This document shows, in pieces, positions 51,101 through 58,686 of a stretch of DNA of 64,000 nucleotides. Each line of letters begins with the position of its first letter. Position 1 is the first letter of the stretch. The notes under the pieces were generated by a model, which worked only from the letters and a program-made list of their open reading frames with translations, searched no databases and was not told the origin of the DNA. Origin of the DNA: Paenibacillus sp. HGH0039 (GTDB lineage: Bacteria; Bacillota; Bacilli; Paenibacillales; NBRC-103111); NCBI RefSeq assembly GCF_000411255.1, contig NZ_KE150413.1:1712580-1776579 (forward strand). The letters run 5' to 3'. The position numbers and the translations under genes were made by a program.

Positions 51101-52201
51101 ATGCGACCCAAACAACAGGTAACGAAACTGCCGGTTTACCAGCCGGGCAAACCGATTGACGAAGTGAAAAGGGAGCTTGGCTTGACTCACGTGATCAAGC
51201 TGGCTTCCAACGAAAATCCGTTCGGATTTTCGCCTAAAGCCAAAGAAGCGATTCTGGCTGACCTGGACAACTTGACCTTGTATCCGGACGGGGCGGGAGC
51301 AGAGGTGACGCGGGCCGTTGCCGGTCACTACGGCGTTAACGCGGACCAGCTTATTTTCGGGGCGGGATCGGATGATGTGATCCTGATGATCGCCAGGGCT
51401 TATCTCGTACCCGGAGATGAAACGATCATGGCGACCCATACGTTTCCCCAGTACAAACATAACGCGGAGATCGAAGGCGCGGTTTCGGTTGAGGTTCCTT
51501 TAAAAGAAGGAAAACACGATCTGGACGAAATGCTCCGCCGCGTCAATGAACGGACGAAAATCGTCTGGATCTGCAACCCGAACAACCCGACCGGAACGAT
51601 AGTGACCGGACAGGAGCTGGAAGCTTTTATGAACAAGGTTCCTTCTGATGTCATGGTGGCTCTCGACGAGGCTTACTACGAATATACGACCGATGAGGCG
51701 TATCCGGACAGTCTGGATCTGCTGAACAGATATCCCAATATCGTGATCCTCCGCACGTTCTCGAAAATTTACGGGCTTGCTTCCCTGCGGATCGGTTACG
51801 GAATCGGACATCCGGATGTGATTCGCACAATCAATCAGGTGCGGGAGCCGTTTAATACGACCCGTTTGGCTCAAGCGGCTGCGGCTGCGGCTATCCGGGA
51901 CCAGGATTTTGTGGAACAGTGCCGCAGGCTCAACCGGGAAGGGGTCGCGTATCTCCTCGGGGAGTTCCAAAGACTCGGCCTTTACTCGTATCCGGCCCAC
52001 GGCAATTTTATCCTGGTGGATATCGGCCGTCCTTCGGGTCCTGTATTTGACGAGCTTCTTCGTCACGGCATCATCGTCCGCAGCGGGGAAAAGCTCGATT
52101 TCCCGACCATGCTGAGAGTAACGGTGGGCAGCAGAGAGCAGAACGAAGCGTTCGTTCATGCTCTTGAGCTTGTGCTTCACGGGGCTGTCCAAGAATCATA
52201 A
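51101..52201 (+). CDS. hisC: Histidinol-phosphate aminotransferase
   Basis: HisC is a PLP-dependent class II-type aminotransferase; in B. subtilis the same enzyme also serves tyrosine and phenylalanine synthesis, which explains its place in this operon. The 366-residue protein has LASNENPFG, CNPNNPTGT, the PLP lysine in RTFSKIYGLASLRIGYG and an Arg-containing MLRVTVGSREQNE. The ATG at 51101 follows GAGGTG; an upstream ATG at 51068 lacks a site. Confidence 0.94.
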   Translation: MRPKQQVTKLPVYQPGKPIDEVKRELGLTHVIKLASNENPFGFSPKAKEAILADLDNLTLYPDGAGAEVTRAVAGHYGVNADQLIFGAGSDDVILMIARAYLVPGDETIMATHTFPQYKHNAEIEGAVSVEVPLKEGKHDLDEMLRRVNERTKIVWICNPNNPTGTIVTGQELEAFMNKVPSDVMVALDEAYYEYTTDEAYPDSLDLLNRYPNIVILRTFSKIYGLASLRIGYGIGHPDVIRTINQVREPFNTTRLAQAAAAAAIRDQDFVEQCRRLNREGVAYLLGEFQRLGLYSYPAHGNFILVDIGRPSGPVFDELLRHGIIVRSGEKLDFPTMLRVTVGSREQNEAFVHALELVLHGAVQES

Positions 52202-52226
52202 TACGTATAGGAAAAGGTTATCAAAC

Positions 52227-53315
52227 ATGACGACAATCTCAATTTTCGGCGTCGGGCTCATTGGCGGCTCGCTCGCTTTATGCTTCAAAGGCAAACCGGA
52301 CATTACGGTCATTGGCCACTCCAATAACCCGACGTCGGTGGAAAATATGGTGAAAAGACGCATCGTGGACGAAGGAACGACCTCGATGCAGGCGGCGGCC
52401 GAAGCCGCCGATATCATTTTTCTGTGTGTGCCCGTTGGGGCGCTGGAATCGTATCTCGAACGGTTAAAGCAGTTCTCCTTAAAAAAGGGCTGCCTTATAA
52501 CGGATGTGGGCAGCACCAAGTTGTCCGTCGTACAGTGTGCGGAGAAACTGCGCTTTAAGGACGCTTATTTCATCGGCGGTCATCCTATGGCCGGTTCGGA
52601 ACGTTCCGGCATGGAAGCCGCCTCTTCGCATTTGTTCGAGAATGCATTCTACGTTCTGACACCGGGTACAGACACGCCGGTTGCTGAAGTCGAGCGTTTG
52701 GCCAAACTCCTTGCGTATACGCAAGCCCAGATTATCCGAGTGGACGCACGCGAACACGACGATATCGTGGGAGCCATCTCACACCTGCCGCACATGATTG
52801 CAGTCGCGCTCGTTAACCAGATCCGGACGTACAACGAATCCAATGAGCTCTACAAAAACCTGGCGGCCGGAGGTTTCCGCGATATTACGCGTATCGCTTC
52901 CAGCGATCCTTTTATATGGCGGGATATCCTCATCAACAACCGCACCGTTCTGCTCAAGCTTCTGGACGACTGGGATCAGCAGATCTCGGTGTTCCGCGAG
53001 CTTCTCGAGAAGGAAGACGGCGAGGGCATCCAGAAGCAGTTTGAGGTAGCCGGGACATTCCGCAAGCAGGTACCGGACCGCCGGAAAGGAATGCTTACGC
53101 CGCTGTACGATATTTACGCGGATATTCCGGACCATCCGGGAATGATCGGACAGATCGCAACGCTGCTCGGCAAGCATCGGCTCAACCTGAGCAACCTGCA
53201 GATCATCGAGAGCCGTCTCGACGTGCCGGGCGTACTCCGTCTGTCTTTCCGGGACCAGGAAACTGCGGACAGAGCATCGGCCCTGCTCAGCGAGCAATTT
53301 TCCATCCACGTTTAG
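52227..53315 (+). CDS. tyrA: Prephenate dehydrogenase with ACT domain
   Basis: TyrA oxidatively decarboxylates prephenate to 4-hydroxyphenylpyruvate. The 362-residue protein has the NAD site FGVGLIGGSLALCFKG, the catalytic GGHPMAGSERSGMEAA and SHLPHMIAVAL. A C-terminal ACT domain (about 290-362, DHPGMIGQIATLLG) suggests allosteric control by an amino acid. ATG 52227 follows AGGAAAAGG. It ends the operon; the aroE gene that follows in B. subtilis is absent here. Confidence 0.94.
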   Translation: MTTISIFGVGLIGGSLALCFKGKPDITVIGHSNNPTSVENMVKRRIVDEGTTSMQAAAEAADIIFLCVPVGALESYLERLKQFSLKKGCLITDVGSTKLSVVQCAEKLRFKDAYFIGGHPMAGSERSGMEAASSHLFENAFYVLTPGTDTPVAEVERLAKLLAYTQAQIIRVDAREHDDIVGAISHLPHMIAVALVNQIRTYNESNELYKNLAAGGFRDITRIASSDPFIWRDILINNRTVLLKLLDDWDQQISVFRELLEKEDGEGIQKQFEVAGTFRKQVPDRRKGMLTPLYDIYADIPDHPGMIGQIATLLGKHRLNLSNLQIIESRLDVPGVLRLSFRDQETADRASALLSEQFSIHV

Positions 53316-53341
53316 GTCGTTTTCTTGTGCGAAACTAATGA

Positions 53342-53405
53342 AGTCTCTTTCCCGATATGCATAGTTGCCTTTATGCGGACGTGTGCGGGGGAGAGGCTTT
53401 TTTTT
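53342..53405 (+). terminator. Terminator of the trp-his-tyr operon
   Basis: AGTCTCTTTCCCG pairs, with some G-U pairs, with CGGGGGAGAGGCT; eight T follow. Confidence 0.7.
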
Positions 53406-53435
53406 ATGGTAACTAACAGCCTTCGAAAACTTTTT

Positions 53436-53449
53436 CGTAAACGTTTTCA
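53436..53449 (+). promoter_or_regulatory. Candidate CcpA-binding cre site
   Basis: CGTAAACGTTTTCA matches the cre consensus TGWAANCGNTNWCA at all but the first position. It is centred about 50 bases upstream of the predicted start of the following promoter. Confidence 0.5.
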
Positions 53450-53457
53450 AAAAAGCA

Positions 53458-53486
53458 TTGACTTTTTGTAAACGGATTCATATAAT
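53458..53486 (+). promoter_or_regulatory. Strong sigma-A-like promoter of a short transcript
   Basis: TTGACT (53458-53463) and TATAAT (53481-53486) with 17-base spacing. It points into a ~75-base unit that ends at a terminator. Confidence 0.8.
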
Positions 53487-53492
53487 AAAAGT

Positions 53493-53567
53493 ACAGTATG
53501 GTTTCTCTCCACTCCTATCCGATAATCGCACATTGTGCAGCCGCCTCGTAGAGGTGGTTTTTTTTTT
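53493..53567 (+). ncRNA. Candidate small RNA or leader transcript
   Basis: The predicted ~75-base transcript runs from a strong promoter to a terminator and contains no normal gene. A pyrimidine-rich 5' part includes CACTCCT (53511-53517), complementary to AGGAGTG-type ribosome-binding sites. A GCAC/GTGC hairpin and the terminator hairpin follow. A 17-codon ATG frame (53499-53552) without a ribosome-binding site ends in the terminator loop. It could be a trans-acting sRNA or an attenuated leader of the sigma factor gene. Confidence 0.5.
53541..53567 (+). terminator. Terminator of the short transcript
   Basis: CCGCCTC, GTA loop, GAGGTGG, ten T. Confidence 0.9.
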
Positions 53568-53603
53568 GCCTTTTTTCGGTATCGCGGCGGACACGGAGAA
53601 AAT

Positions 53604-53633
53604 TTTACAGCTCTATGCAATATTTGTTATAGT
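53604..53633 (+). promoter_or_regulatory. Possible promoter of the ECF sigma gene
   Basis: TTTACA (53604-53609) and TATAGT (53628-53633), 18 bases apart. The leader then holds a stable hairpin with GGTTCCCGC (near 53691) and GCGGGGAACC arms. Confidence 0.5.
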
Positions 53634-53761
53634 GATATCATGTTGTGCTTCGATTGATGGAAGTTAGCCCGCAGACCGCGCAACTTTTTGGTTCCCGCCC
53701 GGTATAAGCATGTAAACGGAAGCGGGGAACCCGAACGTACTGTGCAGGAGGGGTGCACGTA

Positions 53762-54358
53762 ATGACGGATACCCAGTTGATTCGTGAGGTTAAGGATGGA
53801 AATGTAGGGAAATACAACGAGCTGATGCACCGCTATGAGCGCAAAATTTTCGTTTTTATTTATCATATGCTCAAAAGCGCCCAGCTGGAGCTGATGGCTG
53901 AGGATTTGTGCAACGAAACTTTTTACAAAGCTTACCGGAGCCTGAGTTCGTTCCGTGAAGCGGAAGCTTCCTTCTCTACCTGGTTGTATACGATCGCACG
54001 AAACACCGTGCTGAGTGAAATGCGCAAACACAAAATCGTTAAAATATCGTTGGACAATTGCGGACATACCCCTCAAACTTCGTTTGAATCGCTTCCCGAA
54101 CAGACCGTCATACGGAAGGAGAAAGTCTCCATGGTCCGGATTGCGATCAATAGTCTGCCGGAGAAGCAGAGATCGGCTCTGATCCTGCGGGAATACGATC
54201 AGCTGGATTACCAGGAGATCGCATCCATTTTGGGACAAACCGTCAGTTCGGTCAAATCTCTGTTGTTTCGGGCCAGAGCCAGTGTAAAGCTGCAGATGGA
54301 ACCCTACTACAACACCGATAATTGGCTGGAAGAATGCGAGGGGATGACGCGGAGATGA
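53762..54358 (+). CDS. ECF-family RNA polymerase sigma factor
   Basis: A 198-residue extracytoplasmic-function sigma factor. Region 2 lies around 20-95 (LMHRYERKIFVFIYHML, DLCNETFYKAYRSLSSF, FSTWLYTIARNTVLSEMRK) and region 4 around 130-185 (LPEKQRSALILREYDQLDYQEIASILG, VKSLLFRARA). The ATG at 53762 has GGAGGGG 8 bases upstream; a GTG at 53753 lies inside that site. Its stop overlaps the start of a zinc-finger anti-sigma gene. The pair occupies the place of aroE/ypiA in B. subtilis. Its regulon cannot be read from the window. Confidence 0.93.
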   Translation: MTDTQLIREVKDGNVGKYNELMHRYERKIFVFIYHMLKSAQLELMAEDLCNETFYKAYRSLSSFREAEASFSTWLYTIARNTVLSEMRKHKIVKISLDNCGHTPQTSFESLPEQTVIRKEKVSMVRIAINSLPEKQRSALILREYDQLDYQEIASILGQTVSSVKSLLFRARASVKLQMEPYYNTDNWLEECEGMTRR

Positions 54359-54987
54359 AATGTGAGGATGTTCAGGAATGGCTGCTTGAATACATAGAGG
54401 GCACGGCTAGCGAGCTGAGGCGCCAGGCTGTCCGGGTACATTCGGACAGCTGCAAGCGCTGCTCGGACCAGTTCAACTCGTGGCAGGAGTGCCGGGACCT
54501 GATCCGCTTATCGCTGCGTACCGATACGCCTGTCCCGCGAGTATCTATCGCGGATTCGGTCATGCAGCGGATCGGCGCTTACGAGCCGTGGCGTTATCCC
54601 GCAGAGGCGGGGGCCGCGGCAAGCTCCGGACACGCGCGCAAATTTCGCAGCGCGGGCCGTTTGGCGGCTTCCTTCTGCCTGCTGCTTTTCGTAGGCGTGC
54701 TGCTGTGCCTCTCACTGAACTCGTCTCCCTCTTTCCTGGGGAAGGGGGTAAGCTCGGGGTATGAGCATGCCTATGCCGGATCGCCGGGAATGGACGCGGC
54801 CTCGGCCTCGGCGATGAACGGCCGCACGATGAAGCATGCCGTAGCGGGCCTGAATGTTTCGGCGGTTATGCCCAGTAGGAGCACGTTTGTTTTACCGCCT
54901 TACGTTCATCATCTCATCGCGTTATCGCTGCTCGGCTTGTTTGTGAGCTTCCTGTTCCATGCCTGGATCGGACGCGGCAAACGATAA
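54355..54987 (+). CDS. Zinc-finger anti-sigma factor
   Basis: A 210-residue membrane protein with an N-terminal zf-HC2 domain: Cys3, His29, Cys33 and Cys36 (HSDSCKRC) form the ZAS signature that holds the ECF sigma factor. A linker and membrane segment (about 99-117) follow, then an extracytoplasmic Ser/Ala-rich part and a second membrane segment (about 184-203). ATG overlaps the sigma factor stop (ATGA). Release of sigma may need regulated proteolysis; PrsW at 15 kb is a candidate protease only by family. Confidence 0.87.
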   Translation: MKCEDVQEWLLEYIEGTASELRRQAVRVHSDSCKRCSDQFNSWQECRDLIRLSLRTDTPVPRVSIADSVMQRIGAYEPWRYPAEAGAAASSGHARKFRSAGRLAASFCLLLFVGVLLCLSLNSSPSFLGKGVSSGYEHAYAGSPGMDAASASAMNGRTMKHAVAGLNVSAVMPSRSTFVLPPYVHHLIALSLLGLFVSFLFHAWIGRGKR

Positions 54988-55010
54988 AAGAGAAGTTAGG
55001 AAAGTACCCG

Positions 55011-55036
55011 CCAGCTCTTACTGAGCTGGTTTGTTT
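55011..55036 (+). terminator. Terminator or attenuator before the phosphatase gene
   Basis: CCAGCTC, TTACT loop, GAGCTGG, TTTGTTT. It ends 2 bases before the ribosome-binding site of the next gene. Confidence 0.65.
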
Positions 55037-55051
55037 ATGGAGGAGATTATA

Positions 55052-55627
55052 TTGACCACAATCGGGTTAATCCGTCATGGCAGCACCGAATGGAACCTTT
55101 TGGGCAAAATACAGGGAGCACTCGACACGGAACTTACCGAAGAGGGAAGAGAACAGGCAAGGCGGCTGGGTACACGGCTGCGCGGAGAAGCGTGGGACGG
55201 CATCATCAGCAGTGATTTGAAACGGGCGAAGGAAAGCGCGCAGCTGATCAGCGAACGATCGGGCATCCCGATAGCCGGAACGGACAGCAGGCTCAGGGAG
55301 AAAGGCTTCGGCCTGGTAGAGGGCACGACGCTCCAGGAACGGCTCGACCGCTGGGGACCCGACTGGCTGCGGCTGGAGCTTGGCGGGGAGACGGACGAGC
55401 AGGTCCGCAGCCGCTGGCTTTCGTTCTATGCGGATTTGTGCGTGAACTACCCCCGCGGCCGGATGCTTATCGTCAGCCATGGAGCATTTATCGGACGGGC
55501 GTTAGAGACGATGAAATTGGAGCGTCCGGGCGACCCTCTCACGAACGCGTCCTTAACGATTGTCCGCCAGGGCACCGCGGTGTGGGAATGCACGCTGTAT
55601 AATTGTACGGAGCATTTAATCGTGTGA
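55052..55627 (+). CDS. Histidine phosphatase family protein
   Basis: A 191-residue protein of the phosphoglycerate mutase-like histidine phosphatase superfamily. The phospho-accepting His is in LIRHGSTEWN, SSDLKRAKESAQ follows, and the second His is in LIVSHGAFIG. The substrate is not evident; cofactor-dependent phosphatases of this type include PhoE and CobC. I place the start at TTG 55052, with GGAGGAG 6 bases upstream; an ATG at 55037 lies too near that site. Confidence 0.85.
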   Translation: MTTIGLIRHGSTEWNLLGKIQGALDTELTEEGREQARRLGTRLRGEAWDGIISSDLKRAKESAQLISERSGIPIAGTDSRLREKGFGLVEGTTLQERLDRWGPDWLRLELGGETDEQVRSRWLSFYADLCVNYPRGRMLIVSHGAFIGRALETMKLERPGDPLTNASLTIVRQGTAVWECTLYNCTEHLIV

Positions 55628-55641
55628 GCGACGGAAACAGG

Positions 55642-55679
55642 AAAAGCATGTCTGCCGGAAGGCGGATGTGCTTTTTTTT
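55642..55679 (+). terminator. Terminator after the phosphatase gene
   Basis: AAAGCATGTCTGCC, GGAA loop, GGCGGATGTGCTTT with eight T. Confidence 0.85.
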
Positions 55680-55799
55680 GCGTGAAAGGTTTAATTCAGG
55701 GAATTATTCCCATACTGAGTAGTACCAACAAGTATACGGCTAACTAGAAGGATTGCGGTCATGAAAGACGGACAGGAATCGTGAAAGGAGGTGGCGGAC

Positions 55800-56915
55800 T
55801 TGAATCTGGCCGATATGCTCAGTTACGCGGATATCCACGATTTAAACCGGATTGCGGATACTTATGCCTGCGAATGCAACATGCATTCCAAGAACGAGCT
55901 GATCCAGTCTATATTGACTACGGTCGGCCGTAGGGACATTTTCGAAGAGCGGGTAGACGCGCTGACGATGGAAGATATCCGGTTTTTAAACACTCTGTTG
56001 TTTGAAGAGCGGGGGCTGTTCAGTCTGGAAGAGCTCGTTGCCCGCGTGCAGCAGGCCAAGTTTTTGAAGGAAGAGAAGGAAAATTCCAACCCGCGCGACA
56101 CGATCTCGAAATTCAAAAAGCACGGCTGGCTGTTTCACGGTTATTCCCAGCAGACCAAGTATCTTTTTCAAGTGCCCCATGATTTGAAGCGGCGTTTCGG
56201 CGATGTGCTGACCCGCAATTACAAAAGCCGCCTTACCTATACGAACGATCCTGCCGTCTATCGTGAGGAACATACCCTGATGGCTGACGATGTGCTTCAG
56301 CTAATGCGGTATATCAGGGACCATGAAGTGCTGCTGACCCATGAAGACGTCATGTACAAGCGGCAGCTGTCCCAGATCCTGGGCGGCATGGCGGTTAAGG
56401 AAGAGCTTGTAGGCAAGACGGCATGGAGATTCGGTTACGGGCGCAAATTCAAGGAATATCCGAACCGGTTCTCGCTGATCTACGACTACTGCTTCTTCCA
56501 GGGGCTTCTCCAGGAACGGGGCGGGCTGCTGCTCCTGACGGAGAAAGGCGCGGAAATGACGGACGCCGGGATAAGGCCGGGCCAGGACGACCTGTATCGC
56601 TTCTGGCTCCGGCTCTACAAAGGCCCTGTCTACAACCTCCAGTCGATCGTACAATGGACGGCCCGGCTGGCCGGCAACTGGGTGACGACCGCGTCGCTGG
56701 CGGAAGTGCTGTGTCCATTGATCCGGCCGTTTTACTACGATTCGCCGGAATCGATTTTCGAACAGCGGATTATCGCCATGATGATGCATCTGGGACTGCT
56801 TGCCGTCGGGGAAGAAGAGCATGCCGGAGCCGTGGTCCGCATCACCTCTCTGGGCGGCAAAACGATTGCCGGCAACCAGATTGCCGAGGAAGACAAAATC
56901 GATTTAAAAGAATAG
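55800..56915 (+). CDS. Large cytoplasmic protein of unknown function
   Basis: I do not recognise this 371-residue soluble protein. No membrane segment or signal peptide is seen. Its N-terminal part is helical (LADMLSYADIHDLNRIADTY), similar in feel to winged-helix or helicase-associated N-terminal modules. A middle region has repeated charged helices. The TTG at 55800 has AAAGGAGGTG upstream; the GTG at 55791 is inside that site. It is monocistronic or leads the downstream group after a 100-base gap containing a possible promoter. Confidence 0.75.
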   Translation: MNLADMLSYADIHDLNRIADTYACECNMHSKNELIQSILTTVGRRDIFEERVDALTMEDIRFLNTLLFEERGLFSLEELVARVQQAKFLKEEKENSNPRDTISKFKKHGWLFHGYSQQTKYLFQVPHDLKRRFGDVLTRNYKSRLTYTNDPAVYREEHTLMADDVLQLMRYIRDHEVLLTHEDVMYKRQLSQILGGMAVKEELVGKTAWRFGYGRKFKEYPNRFSLIYDYCFFQGLLQERGGLLLLTEKGAEMTDAGIRPGQDDLYRFWLRLYKGPVYNLQSIVQWTARLAGNWVTTASLAEVLCPLIRPFYYDSPESIFEQRIIAMMMHLGLLAVGEEEHAGAVVRITSLGGKTIAGNQIAEEDKIDLKE

Positions 56916-56954
56916 CGCCTGTTGATAGGCGGCTGCCCTTAATCGGCCGCCACG

Positions 56955-56984
56955 TTGACGGCATCTCCTCCCGGCATCTATGAT
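56955..56984 (+). promoter_or_regulatory. Promoter of the carbonic anhydrase-like gene
   Basis: TTGACG (56955-56960) and TATGAT (56979-56984), 18 bases apart, 32 bases before the start codon. Confidence 0.55.
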
Positions 56985-57016
56985 GAGAAAAAAATCCAGA
57001 GGAGTGAGTTGGCGCT

Positions 57017-57532
57017 ATGCTGCATCCTTTTAAAGGCTTATTTCCCGCTATCGCGTCTTCGGTCTACATCGCCCCGGGCGTACAGATTATCGGAGATGTT
57101 TCTGTCGGTGAAGATTCCACCATCTGGTTCAATGCCGTCCTGAGAGGAGATTTGGCTCCGATCCGGATCGGGAACCGGTGCAATATTCAAGACGGATGCA
57201 TCGGTCATGTCAACATGGACCAGCCGCTGATCTTAGAAGACGACGTTTCCGTCGGTCATGGTGCCCTCATACACGGCTGCCGTATAGGCAGGGGCACATT
57301 AATCGGAATGGGGGCGATCGTACTAAACGGCGCCGAGATCGGTGAATATGCTTTAGTAGGGGCAGGTTCTCTCGTTACTGAAGGTACGATTCTTCCGGCT
57401 TATACGCTGTCGCTGGGAACTCCGGCAAAAGTTGTGCGGGAATTAACACCTCAGGATCTCGAACGGATGAAACGCACGACGGATAACTATGTAAGCAAGG
57501 GAAGAGAGTACCGGATGGAACCAGGGAAGTAA
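57017..57532 (+). CDS. Gamma-carbonic anhydrase family protein
   Basis: A 171-residue left-handed beta-helix protein with hexapeptide repeats (IGDVSVGEDSTIWF, IRIGNRCNIQDGC, LILEDDVSVGHGALIHGC, GTLIGMGAIVLNGAEIG). The potential zinc ligands are His in CIGHVN and two in SVGHGALIHG, matching the gamma-CA family, whose members are often not proven anhydrases. ATG 57017 follows GAGGAGTGAG. Confidence 0.88.
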   Translation: MLHPFKGLFPAIASSVYIAPGVQIIGDVSVGEDSTIWFNAVLRGDLAPIRIGNRCNIQDGCIGHVNMDQPLILEDDVSVGHGALIHGCRIGRGTLIGMGAIVLNGAEIGEYALVGAGSLVTEGTILPAYTLSLGTPAKVVRELTPQDLERMKRTTDNYVSKGREYRMEPGK

Positions 57533-57586
57533 TACAATCCTATCGCTGCTCTGCATTGTGCGGACGATACCTGGAGGTAGATCCCT

Positions 57587-57775
57587 ATGGGAAGAATGAA
57601 TGTTTCAAATGAGGCGCTGCTGGGTCTGATCGCTGAATTGGTAATGGACGACGCCATGCGGAAATATAAAGAAAATCATCTCTATCAACAGATTGACAGC
57701 GCTCTAGCCGAGGGTGATGAAGCTACATTTCTAGCGCTTACCGCCGAACTCAAATCCATCCAATCCCCCGGCTAG
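57587..57775 (+). CDS. Small IDEAL-domain protein
   Basis: The 62-residue protein is essentially one IDEAL domain (LVMDDAMRKYKENHLYQQIDSALAEGDEATFLAL). In B. subtilis an IDEAL domain forms the C-terminus of YpiB, which lies at this position upstream of ypiF-qcrABC; here only the domain remains and the UPF0302 part is missing. ATG 57587 follows GGAGGT. Function unknown. Confidence 0.8.
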   Translation: MGRMNVSNEALLGLIAELVMDDAMRKYKENHLYQQIDSALAEGDEATFLALTAELKSIQSPG

Positions 57776-57843
57776 GCTGCCGGTGTCGTCACAAAACTCA
57801 TTAAAAAACAGGACTGCCGCAAACGAGCATGTCCCGTCATTAT

Positions 57844-57902
57844 CCTCTCTTTCTTGCGGACCATCCAAGCGGATGCCTTGCTGCGGAAAGAGGGGGTTTT
57901 TT
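57844..57902 (+). terminator. Terminator before ypiF
   Basis: CCTCTCTTTC pairs with GGAAAGAGGGG around a long partly paired loop, with six T. Confidence 0.7.
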
Positions 57903-57982
57903 GATTTTCATGGGATAAAAAGGTACCCACCGTTTGGCCCGATATGGTAAAGTAGCTCTATTGACCGGAAAGGGAGAGAAGG

Positions 57983-58432
57983 ATGAAGTTTAGCGAAATT
58001 ACGGAAAAAGACTGGACGGATCTGCAGCCGTATCTGGACACCTGTCTGCTTCCCGTTACGGGGCTGGGCGGCGCGGAGCAGCCCTGGGAAGCGGGAGACG
58101 CCTTGGAGAGCCTCAGGGACGTACTGGACGTGCTGGAGATACCCTACAAAGGAAGAGTCGTCACGTATCCGGCCCTCCATTACTGCACCTCGGAAGATAC
58201 GGATCGGGAATACGTGGAAACGACCTGCGGGCAGTTAAGGAAGGTCGGTTTCGCTTATATCGTCGTGGTGACCGCTCATCCGGAGATCGGGGCCTGGCAG
58301 CTGCAGAATGCGGATCTGATCGTATACACTACCCCCGAGGCGCTGCAATATCCCGGACAGGAAGCGAAGAAAGCGATAGGGGAACGGATCGAACAGCTCT
58401 GGTTTTCAAAAAAATCAGAAGAGATTCGTTAA
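57983..58432 (+). CDS. ypiF: YpiF family protein (DUF2487)
   Basis: A 149-residue soluble protein starting MKFSEITEKDWTDLQPYLDT, a DUF2487 member. It has no known activity. ATG 57983 follows AAGGGAGAGAAGG. It precedes qcrABC as ypiF does in B. subtilis, but a promoter for qcrA lies between them. Confidence 0.83.
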   Translation: MKFSEITEKDWTDLQPYLDTCLLPVTGLGGAEQPWEAGDALESLRDVLDVLEIPYKGRVVTYPALHYCTSEDTDREYVETTCGQLRKVGFAYIVVVTAHPEIGAWQLQNADLIVYTTPEALQYPGQEAKKAIGERIEQLWFSKKSEEIR

Positions 58433-58483
58433 AATTCGAAAATTTGGTAAAGATAAAAAGGATGGCGTGTTTCCCGGAGGAAA

Positions 58484-58509
58484 TTGTGACAATTTTGTTA
58501 AAATCACAA
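58484..58509 (+). repeat. TTGTGA/TCACAA inverted repeat upstream of qcrA
   Basis: TTGTGA (58484-58489) and TCACAA (58504-58509) are perfect half-sites 14 bases apart, centred about 90 bases upstream of the predicted qcrA transcription start. The half-site resembles those of ResD, Rex or Fnr/CRP-type regulators, but the spacing fits none exactly. Confidence 0.4.
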
Positions 58510-58551
58510 CGCAACCCGAGAAGGCACTCCCTTGACCTTGCGGCTACATCC

Positions 58552-58580
58552 TTGACGCCCCAAAGGTCGTAGGATATTAT
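58552..58580 (+). promoter_or_regulatory. Sigma-A-like promoter of qcrABC
   Basis: TTGACG (58552-58557) and TATTAT (58575-58580), 17 bases apart. The ~100-base leader holds two hairpins: TCGAAC/GTTCGA (58615-58641) and ATTTGTC/GACAAAT (58641-58658). Confidence 0.75.
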
Positions 58581-58686
58581 TAGTAATGTCCTAGTCTATG
58601 AAGTGTAAGATAATGTCGAACGACACGTGATATAGGTTCGATTTGTCATGCGACAAATTGAATGGCTTAGGGGGGTAGCACGCGAA

